A stretch of 64,000 nt of DNA, taken from the NCBI GenBank assembly GCA_030847615.1, contig JAUMIR010000005.1, positions 168,606,596 through 168,670,595 on the forward strand. Reading direction: 5' to 3'. The position numbers and the translations under genes were made by a program. The notes under the pieces were generated by a model that saw only the letters and a list, made by a program, of their open reading frames with translations, made no database searches and was not told the origin of the DNA. The DNA is from Gambelia wislizenii (taxonomy: Eukaryota; Chordata; Lepidosauria; Squamata; Crotaphytidae). This document shows, piece by piece, positions 22,252 through 31,762 of this stretch (the stretch's first letter is position 1; every line of letters begins with the position of its first letter).

Positions 22252-23510
22252 GTAAGTACAGCACAGGCTTTCTATCTCTTTAATTTCTCTTCCATGAACA
22301 TGTTCCAAAACCAGCCTGATGACTTCAGTGCCTTATTTCTCTCTCTCCTCAAATCACAGCTTCTGTTTCAACAGTAAGGAATATATGTAGGTACAGAAAG
22401 ATCATTGATCACGAGTGTCAATAACTGCTACATTATAATAATACACTGTGGTCACTGGACTGCTAAAAGAGGTTTTCTGCTTGTGGCTAATGAGTATAAT
22501 TCTGCATATATTCATATACTTGAGTGCAACAGTACCTCAGTTAATAAAGCAAATGTGTTCCTGTGCTTTACTTCTTTAACAGAAACTTTGGTACCAGCAG
22601 TAGAAATAAGATGGAAAGAATAAGGATAGGTTCCTACACCAAAAAAAAAAAAAAAGAGCAGTTCAATATGTTTCAAAACTAATATTATACACATGTAAAA
22701 TGAAGCAACCAGGTCAGGTAAGCCTTGCATAAGTAAACAAAAATATTTTGAATCTTCTAGAGACTCCTTGACAGCTTATTCCATAATGCATCCTGGCATG
22801 ATATTTTTCTTTCAACAGTATCCTTTTTTTTATTTTCATTTTTTGTGGCAAAACATATAGATCTATGCTTTTTTGTTATGTCAAAGTAGCTGGTGAGGCA
22901 GACTTATCAATTTTCCTCTTTTCTTTCTGTTTTGGTCTTCACACATGCTCAGTAAGTGATTCTGGAGGCAGCTGTTTTCCTAGCCTGTTGTACACAAGCA
23001 CACACAGCTATAGTAAGATCACCAAGACTAGAATCCCATTCTTTCACAGGTCAAGCTTTTTGGCATTGTTTATTGCAGACACACTGCTGCAAGCCAACAC
23101 TAAATGTCTGTCTTTCTCTAGCCCTCCTTCATCATCCTCCCAATTCCAATGCTGCCAAAAACAAAAAAACAAAAAAACAAAAAAAACCAACAGCAAAAAA
23201 ATAAAATAAAAACACCTTCCCGGTAGACAGAGGACAAGAAAAGGGAGGCTGGGCTGGGCTCCCATAAAAAGACTCTGTAAAAAGGAGCTTCTTTTTCAGA
23301 AACTTTATCAACCAAGGCATGCCTGTGATTACTTACATGAATATGACTACTTTTGCAAAGCACACCAGGAAATTTATTTCTTCCAATAGATTCAGTTGCT
23401 TTGACAGAGCCAGCCCTATCATTAGGCAGACGGAGGCAGTGAGTAGAAGTGAAATGTTGGATCACAGAGCTGTATGCTCTACAGCCCTCCCAGTGTCCCT
23501 TAAGCCAATG
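22252..23510. other. Intergenic or intronic, nothing recognised
   Basis: A15 run at 22640-22654 and an A-rich stretch at 23158-23213. The Phe-rich minus-strand frames at 23044-23465 are translations of that A-rich stretch. Confidence 0.4.
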
Positions 23511-23621
23511 CTTCTTAACCTTTGACTCTTAAGACATTTTGGACTTCAACTTTCAGCATCACTGACCACTGGCCATTGGGGCTTTGGGAAGCTGAAATCC
23601 AAAACATCCAATGGGTCAAAT
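23511..23621. mobile_element. Short foldback MITE fragment
   Basis: 'ttttggacttcaactttcagcatc' and 'gggaagctgaaatccaaaacatcc' are inverted around 'ccattggggc', as in the palindromic MITE group at 5446-5541. Confidence 0.5.
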
Positions 23622-23829
23622 ATTGAGTACAGTGCCCTAAGCTAGCCTCTTCTCTTAGCAGCTGTGTAGTACTAAATTTTGAGGTGCATGTACTCCCCAT
23701 GGCATTCCTCAAAGCCATGGCTGCAAGAAAGACTCCAAAAATTCAAGCAATTGTACTTATATATCTCCCCCTTTCTTTCCTTTGTATTATATGTGTAGTT
23801 TGGTGAGGCTCTAGGGCTGAGGATTTAAA

Positions 23830-24281
23830 GGGCTTATCTATATGGGCCAAATACCATGGCATGCCCCCATCTCAGAGTCCTGCAGTCAATATGATGCAGG
23901 GCATATGCCCCGTTCTGCCCCTGGACAGTCCTTACCACCCCCGGATCAAAACCAGGGCTGAGACAGGGGCAAGTCTGGATAGGGCCTGATAAAGTGTTAC
24001 AACAAAATACCCAGTTGAATCAGTTACTGCTGACCAAAACATGGATTGGGCTCCATGTGTCTGCAGGTGCCCGTCTAGCATGCTGGCTCTTGCTGCCACT
24101 GCCAGCTCCCTGGCTCTCCAAGAAGCCAGGCAGGGGTCCCTTAGCATGTGACCAAGGCTGGTCACATACAGGGGGTCTTCAGTCACATGTTGTGGACTCT
24201 CTTCCTGGCTTCTGAGGCAGCAAAGAAAATTGTGATAGCACTTGTGTGGACTCTGGCCCATTTTGTCACATTAATGGGGAT
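23830..24281. mobile_element. Harbinger-like MITE, copy 3, interrupted by a LINE
   Basis: Left end GGGCTTATCTATATGGGCC matches copies 1 and 2. The interior follows copy 2 ('cctgcagtc.a.atgatgcaggg', 'catgtgaccaaggctggtcaca', 'gtgtgga.tctgg.ccattttgtcacattaatgg'). Homology stops at about 24270-24281 where the Tx1-like LINE 3' end begins; the expected last ~110 bp and right terminus are missing. Confidence 0.55.
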
Positions 24282-24569
24282 TTTTATTGGAGTAAGACCA
24301 TTCTACTAAAAAATACACCCGACCGCAAAAGGCCATAACAATAATACAAAAATAATACTAATTATTTTCCTCTTTTCTTACTAATACAAAAATAAATCTA
24401 TCCTAACACTAATGTATTTTTCCCTTTAATCTAAACACACTATAATCACATTATGTTTACACATTATAATTATACCTATTTGGAAATGAAAAAAACCAAT
24501 AAAATATTAATTAAAAATAATAATACAAAATAATACAATAATAATAACATATTTATTTAAAATATCATT

Positions 24570-25741
24570 TTATGTTATTGCTGGGATCGACTCACTAAAC
24601 CACGGCCAAAACTTTTTCCAACGATGGTTTGGCAATTTCTCTTTTTCACTCAGAGCTAAATTTTCAATTACATTTTTCACATAATAGGCAGTGCCTCTTA
24701 CATCCTGCAGATTTTGACTTTTCACCTCTTGTCTTTGGAAAACTAACCCTAACATCACATAGAGGTTTACCAGGCGCACTGTGGACCAGGACACTTTCCA
24801 AAACCTCTCAGCCACGGCGGAACCAGGCTCCTTCCTCTTCCTCTTTTGGCCCACTGACTTTTTGGGTCCCCTGACACCCTCTGGAGGTTCAGTCCCCGAA
24901 AGCACTGTCTCCTAAGCCTGCTGTGCCAAATCTGGCCAATCCAGGACCTGGGCCACCTCCTCCCATGTTTCCTGGGCACTCGGGCGGTCTTGGACAAAAT
25001 GTCTGATTGTCTCCTTTTGTGCCACGCCACTCAAAATCTCAGCCTTTTTACATTTCAGATGCGGACAGGTCTGCTCATCCTCTGCGGTCCATGGTCTCTT
25101 TCCCCTCAGATTAAGAACCTGATGGTAGAGCCTCCACTTCAAGTCCCACAACTTTTTGGGGACCCTTTTGTCCATGAAATACTCGATTGGGTTAGTCTGG
25201 TGATTTAGGTATTCTGATAAATCTAGTTTGGCCTGACGCTTTTGCAAAAATGGGTTAACATCTCCTCCACTATTTTCCTGTACAAACTCCTCTTGATGCT
25301 CTGACCTGGTCTGTCTTCCCCCTTCAACTCCTCAGTATGAAATTTATATTTCTTTATGTAAAAAACAAAGTCTTTCAAATAATCTGGTGCTTTCAATTTT
25401 TCAGGTAAAGAAAACCTAAAACTTAATGAGCCTTCCTCCCACCAAGTCTTCTCCCATCTAGACCCTATCCAGCACTCACAAAACAAAACTAGCCAAGCCT
25501 GAGGTTGAATCTGACCCTTTTGTAACAGACAAACTTTCCCAAAGTTTTGAGCAGAAAAGATGGCGATGAACTTAGGTCCCAGGGCTGGGAAGTCTAGGCC
25601 CCCTTGTTCTACCTGCCCATAAGCCTCTGCCCTTGCCAGGGGGAATGTGGCCATTCCCCAAAGGAACTTGAAGAGAACCCGATCAGCTTCTTTAATCACT
25701 GAATCTGGAGGCGGGAAAACAGTCACCAAGTTGGCTGCCAC
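24570..25741 (-). pseudogene. Tx1-like ORF2, C-terminal third
   Basis: Frames 25223-25741, 24912-25247 and 24570-24905 cover the post-RT region: 'EADRVLFKFLWG', 'QGGLDFPALGPKFIAIF' and 'WKEKT' type landmarks, then a zone with C/H residues, 'TAEDEQTCPHLKCKKAEIL' and 'ETIRHFVQDRPSAQETW' (the zinc-like CPHL...C and 'HFVQDC' style motif of L1/Tx1 C-termini). At least two frame changes separate the pieces, so it is inactive. Confidence 0.7.
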
Positions 25742-25834
25742 TGGAAGCAGGTACGTATTTTAAAAAGCGGCTCTCTGGTAAATGGTCAGCTTCCATCTCT
25801 GTCAGAGGGCCACCCTCTCCTTCACTTTTTCCAA

Positions 25835-27055
25835 TCAGCGATACCAATTTTCTTTCCATCCCTCTGGAGCCACCGCAAAATTCAGCCCCAGGATCTTCAC
25901 CCTATCCATCTTTGCCTCTTGCTCTGCTTGCCACCCTTCCTTTTCTCCAACTACGTCCTTTAGAGGAATAGCTGCCATCTTGTCCTCTGCAGCAAAAATC
26001 CTGATCAAAAAACTCTTTTCCATGTTAAGTCGAGCACCAGAAACTCGACCGTAGGCCTCAAAAGCATCTTTAATCTTTCTAACTTCCATCCTGTCGTTAA
26101 CCAAGAAGGACACATCATCAGCATGGGCAACAAATTTAACAGATTCACATCGAACCAACCATGAACTGTCCAACGGATGCGGAATTTGGATCCCCGAGAT
26201 GCTCTTGTCCAAACTAATCTTACACAGGATAGCATCCAAAGCAATAACATACAAGAGAGGGCTTAGGGGACAACCTTGCCTCACCCCAGAATTTAACTTA
26301 ATCCTCTTTCCTCTATTACCATTGACTTGGAAAACTACCTCTGCATCCCTATAAAACAATTTAGCTAAAGCAATAAATCTCTCTGGCACCCCTTTCCACT
26401 TGAGGGCTTCCCATAGGAACGTATGATCTACATTGTCAAAAGCTTTCATCTGGTCGACCTGTAGGATTTGACCAGTCCAAGCTCCCTCCTTGTTGAGTCG
26501 GAACACTTCCCTAAACAAACAGAGAGAGTCCACCATAGTCCTACCCAGCACAGCACTGGTCTGTGCTTCCATCACAATCTTATCAGCCACCTTAGCCAGC
26601 CGATTGTTCAGTATTTTTGCCAACATGCGGTAGTCTACGTTGGTCAGAGCTATGGGGCGCCAGTTTTTTGGGAGGGTAGGATCACCCTCCTTTGGGAAAA
26701 AAATCAGGACCCCTTGATAAAATGTCTCAGGGAGCTCATTATTATCCCACAAAAAATTAAACTAAGTTGTTAAAGGAGGAACAATCCACTTCCTGTAAAC
26801 TTTATAAAAATTCCAACTGAGGCCATCTGGGCCAGGGGCCGACTTACCCTTCCCTTGAACTATGACCTCATGAACTTCTTGTTCTTCTATAGGAGAGACC
26901 AACCTCTTCCTGTCCTCTGGACTCAAACCCTTATAGAGGGTGCCCATCTGGTCCTTTGAAAAAGCTTGGAAAAAAACCTTAATCTCTTCTATATCTATGT
27001 TTTTCCGAGCATATAACTTCCATGATATCCAGCATCTCACTTGGTCTAAATACAA
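25835..27055 (-). pseudogene. Tx1-like ORF2 reverse transcriptase domain
   Basis: Frame 26762-27055 gives the fingers start (KGKSAPGPDGLSWNFYKVY) and 25835-26752 (305 residues) gives the RT core: ELPETFYQGVLIFFPKEGD, NWRPIALTNVDYRMLAKILN, LQVDQMKAFDNVDHTFLWEA, SGVRQGCPLSPLLYVIALDA and VKFVAHADDVSFLVNDRMEV with the catalytic ADD at about residues 211-213 (26114-26122). The two frames meet at a stop near 26755-26762. The first palm motif is F-D in QMKAFDNVDH, as expected. Confidence 0.85.
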
Positions 27056-27195
27056 TAGGGTCTGACTTAGAGGCCTTCAAGCCGTTTAATTCGATCAGAG
27101 CCTTTGGACTCATCCACATCAACCACACCACCTCGAGTCCTGAAATTTTTTACTCCTCTTTCTGTTTTGTCTTTGCTTTTGGCAAAATCTTGCTA

Positions 27196-28280
27196 TCACT
27201 CCCTTCGCCCAGTCAAGCTTTGTTCTGAAAAAGGAACACCTTGGTTCAATCGATAATGACACTTCAAAAAATGATAAATGGCCAAATGATACTCCTGAAT
27301 CTGTCTCCCATTAATGTTGGTCTCGTAAGCCCGGCTAGTGGCCCGAACTGCGCGTTTCACACATTCCCACCACCTGCACAAATCATCCTTGTACATGTCC
27401 GCAAGAGTTAGGCTGTGGGCTAGTGCTGAGGCGATGCGCTCTTTATATGCCACAACTTCCAAAAATTTAGGGCGCAACCCCCAGAGAGGTCTTCCTTTGG
27501 GGTAAACCTGACCTATACTGAACTCTACAGCCAAGAGCCCATGATCCGACCAAGAAGTGATCATAACAGTGCACTTTTCCACCTTCATTTCCTTCACTGT
27601 TCTCACACGGTCTATTCTGCTGCCTGAGGTTTTGTGATAATGAGTAAATCGAACTCCTTTCATTGGGGGAGAATCTGAACCAAAAGTCTTTCTGCAAAAA
27701 ACAGGAAAAAATTCTAACTCATTCTCCACATCAAGAGCTGCATCCTTAAGACCTTGCCTCTCTAGGAAAGACTCCAACTCTCTTTCTTCTGCTGTCAGGG
27801 GTTTGGGCAGGGACAACTTTGTCCGCTCTTTCTGGTCTGCGTAAGCACTCCTGTCCATCATCCTTGCCCTGTTATTGAAATCTCCTACGATAATAAGATG
27901 CCATTGAATGTTACACTGATTTTTTAAATACCCCCAAAACTTTTTCCGTTCGGCATATTTTATAGGAGCATAAAGCCCACACAGCCTGAAAGCTGTCTTT
28001 TCTACTCTTCCATCTTTCTGCTTTTCCTCCATACTAAAATCCACCACCACCAACCTCCCCAAAACTACTTCTAACATGAAATCAATGGTCAGATTGTTCC
28101 TGGACCTAAACAGTATCCCTATTCCCCAACCGCCACACTCCCCATATAACCATACAGAAGGTCATTGTGTCCACAATCTCTGACACTGGCTCCGCTGTTG
28201 TTCGTTACAGATATGAGTTTCCTGCAACAACTTGGGACACCAAAAATAGGTATGCCCAAATTCTTCACAAAAATTGCACT
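27196..28280 (-). pseudogene. Tx1-like ORF2 AP endonuclease domain
   Basis: Target-nicking apurinic-type endonuclease. The 293-residue frame 27196-28077 shows LCGLYAPIKYAERKKFWGYL, the catalytic LIIVGDFNNR, SGSRIDRVRTVKEM and SWSDHGLLAVEF. The upstream part to about 28232 is in another frame and begins abruptly at LLQETHI, so the first ~40-50 residues of the domain (normally with an N-terminal NxxG motif) are missing. Confidence 0.8.
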
Positions 28281-28915
28281 GAATGCTCACCTGACAGGCG
28301 ACAGAGGGGTGACCTCTTGCTCCACAGCGGGAACATAAGGGTGTGTGACAAGCCTCTGGTGCTCATAAGAGCCGCATTGAAAACAGGTGGCTGGCTGCCC
28401 GCTGTATCTGGTGATTCCTCGGTCAGCCCCTAGGAAAAAATACTTGGGGATTTTGCCTCTCCTGAACTGAGGGTCATCATTCTTGAAAGATACAATACAG
28501 CGGTACTCTCCATTCCAGAAACCAGCAGTATCTCTTACCTTTTCAGGTCCTGAAAGGATGGTGGCATATTTTGAGACCCACTGAGCCACATCCTCTTTGG
28601 GTATTGTGGTTGTTCTAAAACTAATGGTAAGGACTTTGGTATCACTTCGGAACAAAGGGACTACCTCATAGGCTTTCAACAAATTAGGGTCCTGCTGTTT
28701 TACTCGCTTGCAGTTGGCCCAAAAATTGCGATATGCTAGTTCCGAAGCTAAACAGACATCTGTCTCTTTTGACCCCAGTAACTGTATAACGGCCACCACG
28801 TCTTCTGCCTCCTCCCCTCTGTAGCCTAACGCATCCCTGAGCACCTTTTCTGAGATGTATTGACTAGCCTCCCTTTCAGGATCCTCTCCTTTATACCTAA
28901 AATACCCCTCCTAGG
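28238..28915 (-). pseudogene. Tx1-like ORF1 with three CCHC zinc knuckles, partial
   Basis: Nucleic-acid-binding protein of the LINE RNP. Frame 28287-28844 (185 residues) extends 5' to about 28915 without a start. The C-terminal part has CFQCGSYEH (28385-28359) and, after a frame change, CSRCGARGHPSVAC (about 28335-28294) and CNFCEEFGHTYFWC (about 28278-28238). Three consecutive C-x2-C-x4-H-x4-C knuckles are typical of Tx1/L1-superclade fish and reptile ORF1 proteins. The last knuckle is fused almost directly to the endonuclease LLQETH. Confidence 0.7.
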
Positions 28916-28920
28916 ATTCG

Positions 28921-30730
28921 ATAGGATGGAACCAGCGAAGTCATAGTGCTACAGCTATATATTGTGAAAGAGTATCAATTGTATCAACCCCCCTTCTACT
29001 GTGGGGATTGCAGATAAAAACAACAGAGCAATCTGAAGGCGATCACACCATTGTCCCTGCAAAAGAAAAATTGTCAGTGTTTTGTCCCTGCAAATTCTGG
29101 TTCTATTACATCATAGATGGTCAGCTTCTGGGTGCAGAAATCAGGAGGTTGGCTCTCTTCTACCCCAGGCAGCATAATGTCTTAGTCTGGCCTCAGGGTT
29201 ACTACAGGTCACATCATGTCCCCCCCCCCTTGCAACAGATTAACATAGGGGTGTTGAGAAGAGATATGTAGTACCATTCTGCATGGGGAAATATAATGGT
29301 ACGCTGTGCCCTACAGGATCTCAGCCAGTGGATGAAATGGATGGTGTTGATGAGAGCATACAGAAATCTCTACCACCACCCTATGCCCCCATCCATATTC
29401 ACCCATAGTGCACAGACACTGAGCACAAAATCTGCAGAGGGCTTTGTATCTCAATTTATCGAGACGGGGTTGCAGAGCCACTGCAATCTAGAATGCTGAT
29501 GAGGTTGTTAGCTGCATGGGTATATATATCCTCCCAACACCCATAGGTTAGTCCTTAACATATTCAGGGTTTGTGCTGATCTGTCTCTCTTTGTTAATGG
29601 GTGCTGTGTGAGGTACATATGTGCTTATGCACACCTGCTTTCTGTTATACCAGGGATAACTCATGATTATATAGTGTTGCTGGGAAAACTTACCCACCCG
29701 ACTACTATGAGGATTGAAGGGGATGGCAGATAGCAACAGCATCCCTGCTACTCAAAAAGTCCTGGCACTTTAAAATATGGCTACACTAGAGTTCTCTCTA
29801 GTGGAGGAGCATTATTTGACAGATCTGTCTTGAAATTTACTTATTAAACTACCTAGATAATGCAGTAAAACAGCTCATGGACTACAGGTAGCCCTCAAGC
29901 CTACAGATGACTTGAAGGCTTTCAAACTTTATATTCTGGCTCTGTGTGTTTAACCAGGCCTGGAAATGTTACTGTTTTGACTGCAACTCCCCAAAGCCCC
30001 AGACAGAATAATCAGAAGGTGGTGAGAACATGAGCTCTAGGTTTTTAAAGCAGACTTCTGATCTAGTAACATATGGTCTAGTAACATATGATTTCTAAAT
30101 GACTTCAATTTGCCAAGTTTCAAAATTATAAGGTTACCATACTTTGTCACTTTTGCAGTAAGTAGCACTGTCTTCACCTAAGGGAAGAACTGGGAGGGAA
30201 AGTAATCTGTGTGTGGGAACTAGCAGATCTCTTGTGATCACATGAGGGGAAAATAAACAGTAGGATCTGGGAAACAATTCTCAGAGTATTCCCATCTCCT
30301 CTTCAGGCCCTGAGGAAATAGCAAAAATATACAACTTTCCTCAATAATTGTACCTTGTCTTGGCTGTAGACAAAACTGGCACATGAAGCAGCACTTTTGA
30401 TATGCAAGCTTCTTTGCTCCTTAATTAGTGATTAATAGCCATCAATTTGTGGCTAACTGGCATGTTGGACTAGGGCTGGGGCAGCTTCCATTCATGTCTT
30501 TTCCTCATATATTCTTTCTTTTTGGTAAGCACGGGCATGTTTTAAAACACATGACTCGTATAACATGTTCATGCTTGTGTAGTAAAGTTTTTTTCTCTCT
30601 CAGAATGTACATGGCAAGCCTTCAACATAATGTCAATTTAAATTTTCAAAGGCGCCAAAGATCCATCGCTAGATGAGAGTGCTATAAAACTTACTAAATT
30701 AGTTCCATCTCCCCAAGCCTTTTCCTAAAT
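28921..30730. other. Intergenic, nothing recognised
   Basis: A C-run at 29221-29231. No gene, SINE or inverted-repeat element supported. Confidence 0.4.
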
Positions 30731-30952
30731 ACCTTGAAGGCGCCAGGTCCCATTTGATCTTGAAAGCTAAGCAGAGACAGGGCCGGTTAGACTTGGATGG
30801 AGGACTGTTAAGGAATGCCAGGTGCTGCAGGCTATATTTCAAAGGAAAGCAACAGCAAGCCACTTCAGAGCATCCCTTCCCTAAGAAAACCTTATGAAAT
30901 TCAAGGGGTCACCACAAAGTCAACAGGTAACTTGAAGGCACATCCACACACA
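30731..30952 (+). mobile_element. 5S rRNA-derived SINE with Bov-B-like tail (5S-Sauria type)
   Basis: The head matches vertebrate 5S rRNA from the middle of the gene: 'ccatttgatcttgaaagctaagcagag' and 'gccggttagacttggatgg', including the internal A-box/C-box promoter region. It then passes into 'cagcaagccacttcagagcatc' and a 3' end 'gtcaccacaaagtcaacagg.aacttgaaggca' like the Bov-B-type tail of Sauria SINEs. It is a SINE, not a 5S gene, because 5S homology stops and the tail follows. Confidence 0.75.
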
Positions 30953-31188
30953 GGTCCTCAAGAAGTACCAGACTCCAGTTTCCATAATCCCCATCCAGAT
31001 ATGCTTGTTGGGTGATGGAAGATGTAGTCCAACACACTGGGGAGAAACAAGGTCAGGGAAGACTAACTTGCCTGCTGAGTAGCAATATTAAAATCAGAGG
31101 ACAAATGAAAGAAGGCATCTCAAGACAAGGAAACTGTTTGCATGACAAAAATGTTTGCATTTGGTTATTTAGTTTAGTTTTTCTGGTG

Positions 31189-31227
<39 letters not shown>

Positions 31228-31762
31228 TCCCCCCCCCCCTCTTTATTTAAAAGCTACTTCCCTCTCCAGAAATCTAAGAGCCAGGCTACCCATCAGGTCT
31301 ACCACTGTTATGCCACACAAGCAAAACAGAGGGACACTCAGCTACATCATGAGAAGAAAATGGGCCCTATAAACTGGAGATGATCACAGTACCCAGTTTT
31401 CATCTTTTGTTATCACCATCTGATGAATATTTACCAAGTGGAGGTTCTGTTTAGCTGTCATTCTTCATCACTTTACTAAGATAAAAAAAGAAAAACCCTT
31501 GACTTTCAGAGAAGATTTAAGACATTTGCAAATTCATTCCAAATACAGCCAAAAGTAGGAAAATGGTAAGTGATGGGTAACTGTCACATATTAGCAGTTT
31601 TGACACCATGCAACTGGCATCTGACTCAACATGAATCAGCACATCCAGGTTACACCTCCAGCATAGCTGAGGGAAAGAGAACATGAAATCTGATCATGTT
31701 TGGCATATCTGGGAAGTTGCTAGTGCCTGCTCATGGCCTTGTGTGAATTACATGAGATGAGT
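30953..31762. other. Intergenic with one microsatellite
   Basis: Apart from the CT tract at 31191-31238, nothing recognised. Confidence 0.4.
31191..31238. repeat. (CT)n microsatellite with C-run
   Basis: About sixteen CT units followed by CCCTCTCC and C10. Confidence 0.9.

Larger units (their letters stand above)
24281..28920 (-). mobile_element. Tx1-like LINE (L1 superclade), minus strand, internally deleted
   Basis: On the minus strand: partial ORF1 with zinc knuckles (28915-28238), then endonuclease, RT, C-terminal region, an AT-rich 3' UTR (24570-24281) and a terminal CCAATAAAAAT. The RT is closer in feel to Tx1 elements (ALTNVDYRMLAKILNNRL) than to the L1 at 54661. The 5' end is truncated inside ORF1. 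Confidence 0.8.

Noticed and set aside
23044..23465. Phe-rich hydrophobic frames suggesting membrane segments
   Set aside because: They translate the complement of an A-rich low-complexity tract at 23158-23213.
30731..30952. A 5S rRNA gene
   Set aside because: Only the central part of 5S is recognisable and it continues into a SINE body with a Bov-B-like tail.
31555..31575. GTAAGT as a 5' splice site of a small exon
   Set aside because: Upstream AG lacks a pyrimidine tract and the implied exon is only ~17 bp; the similar GTAAGT near 48192 has the same problem.
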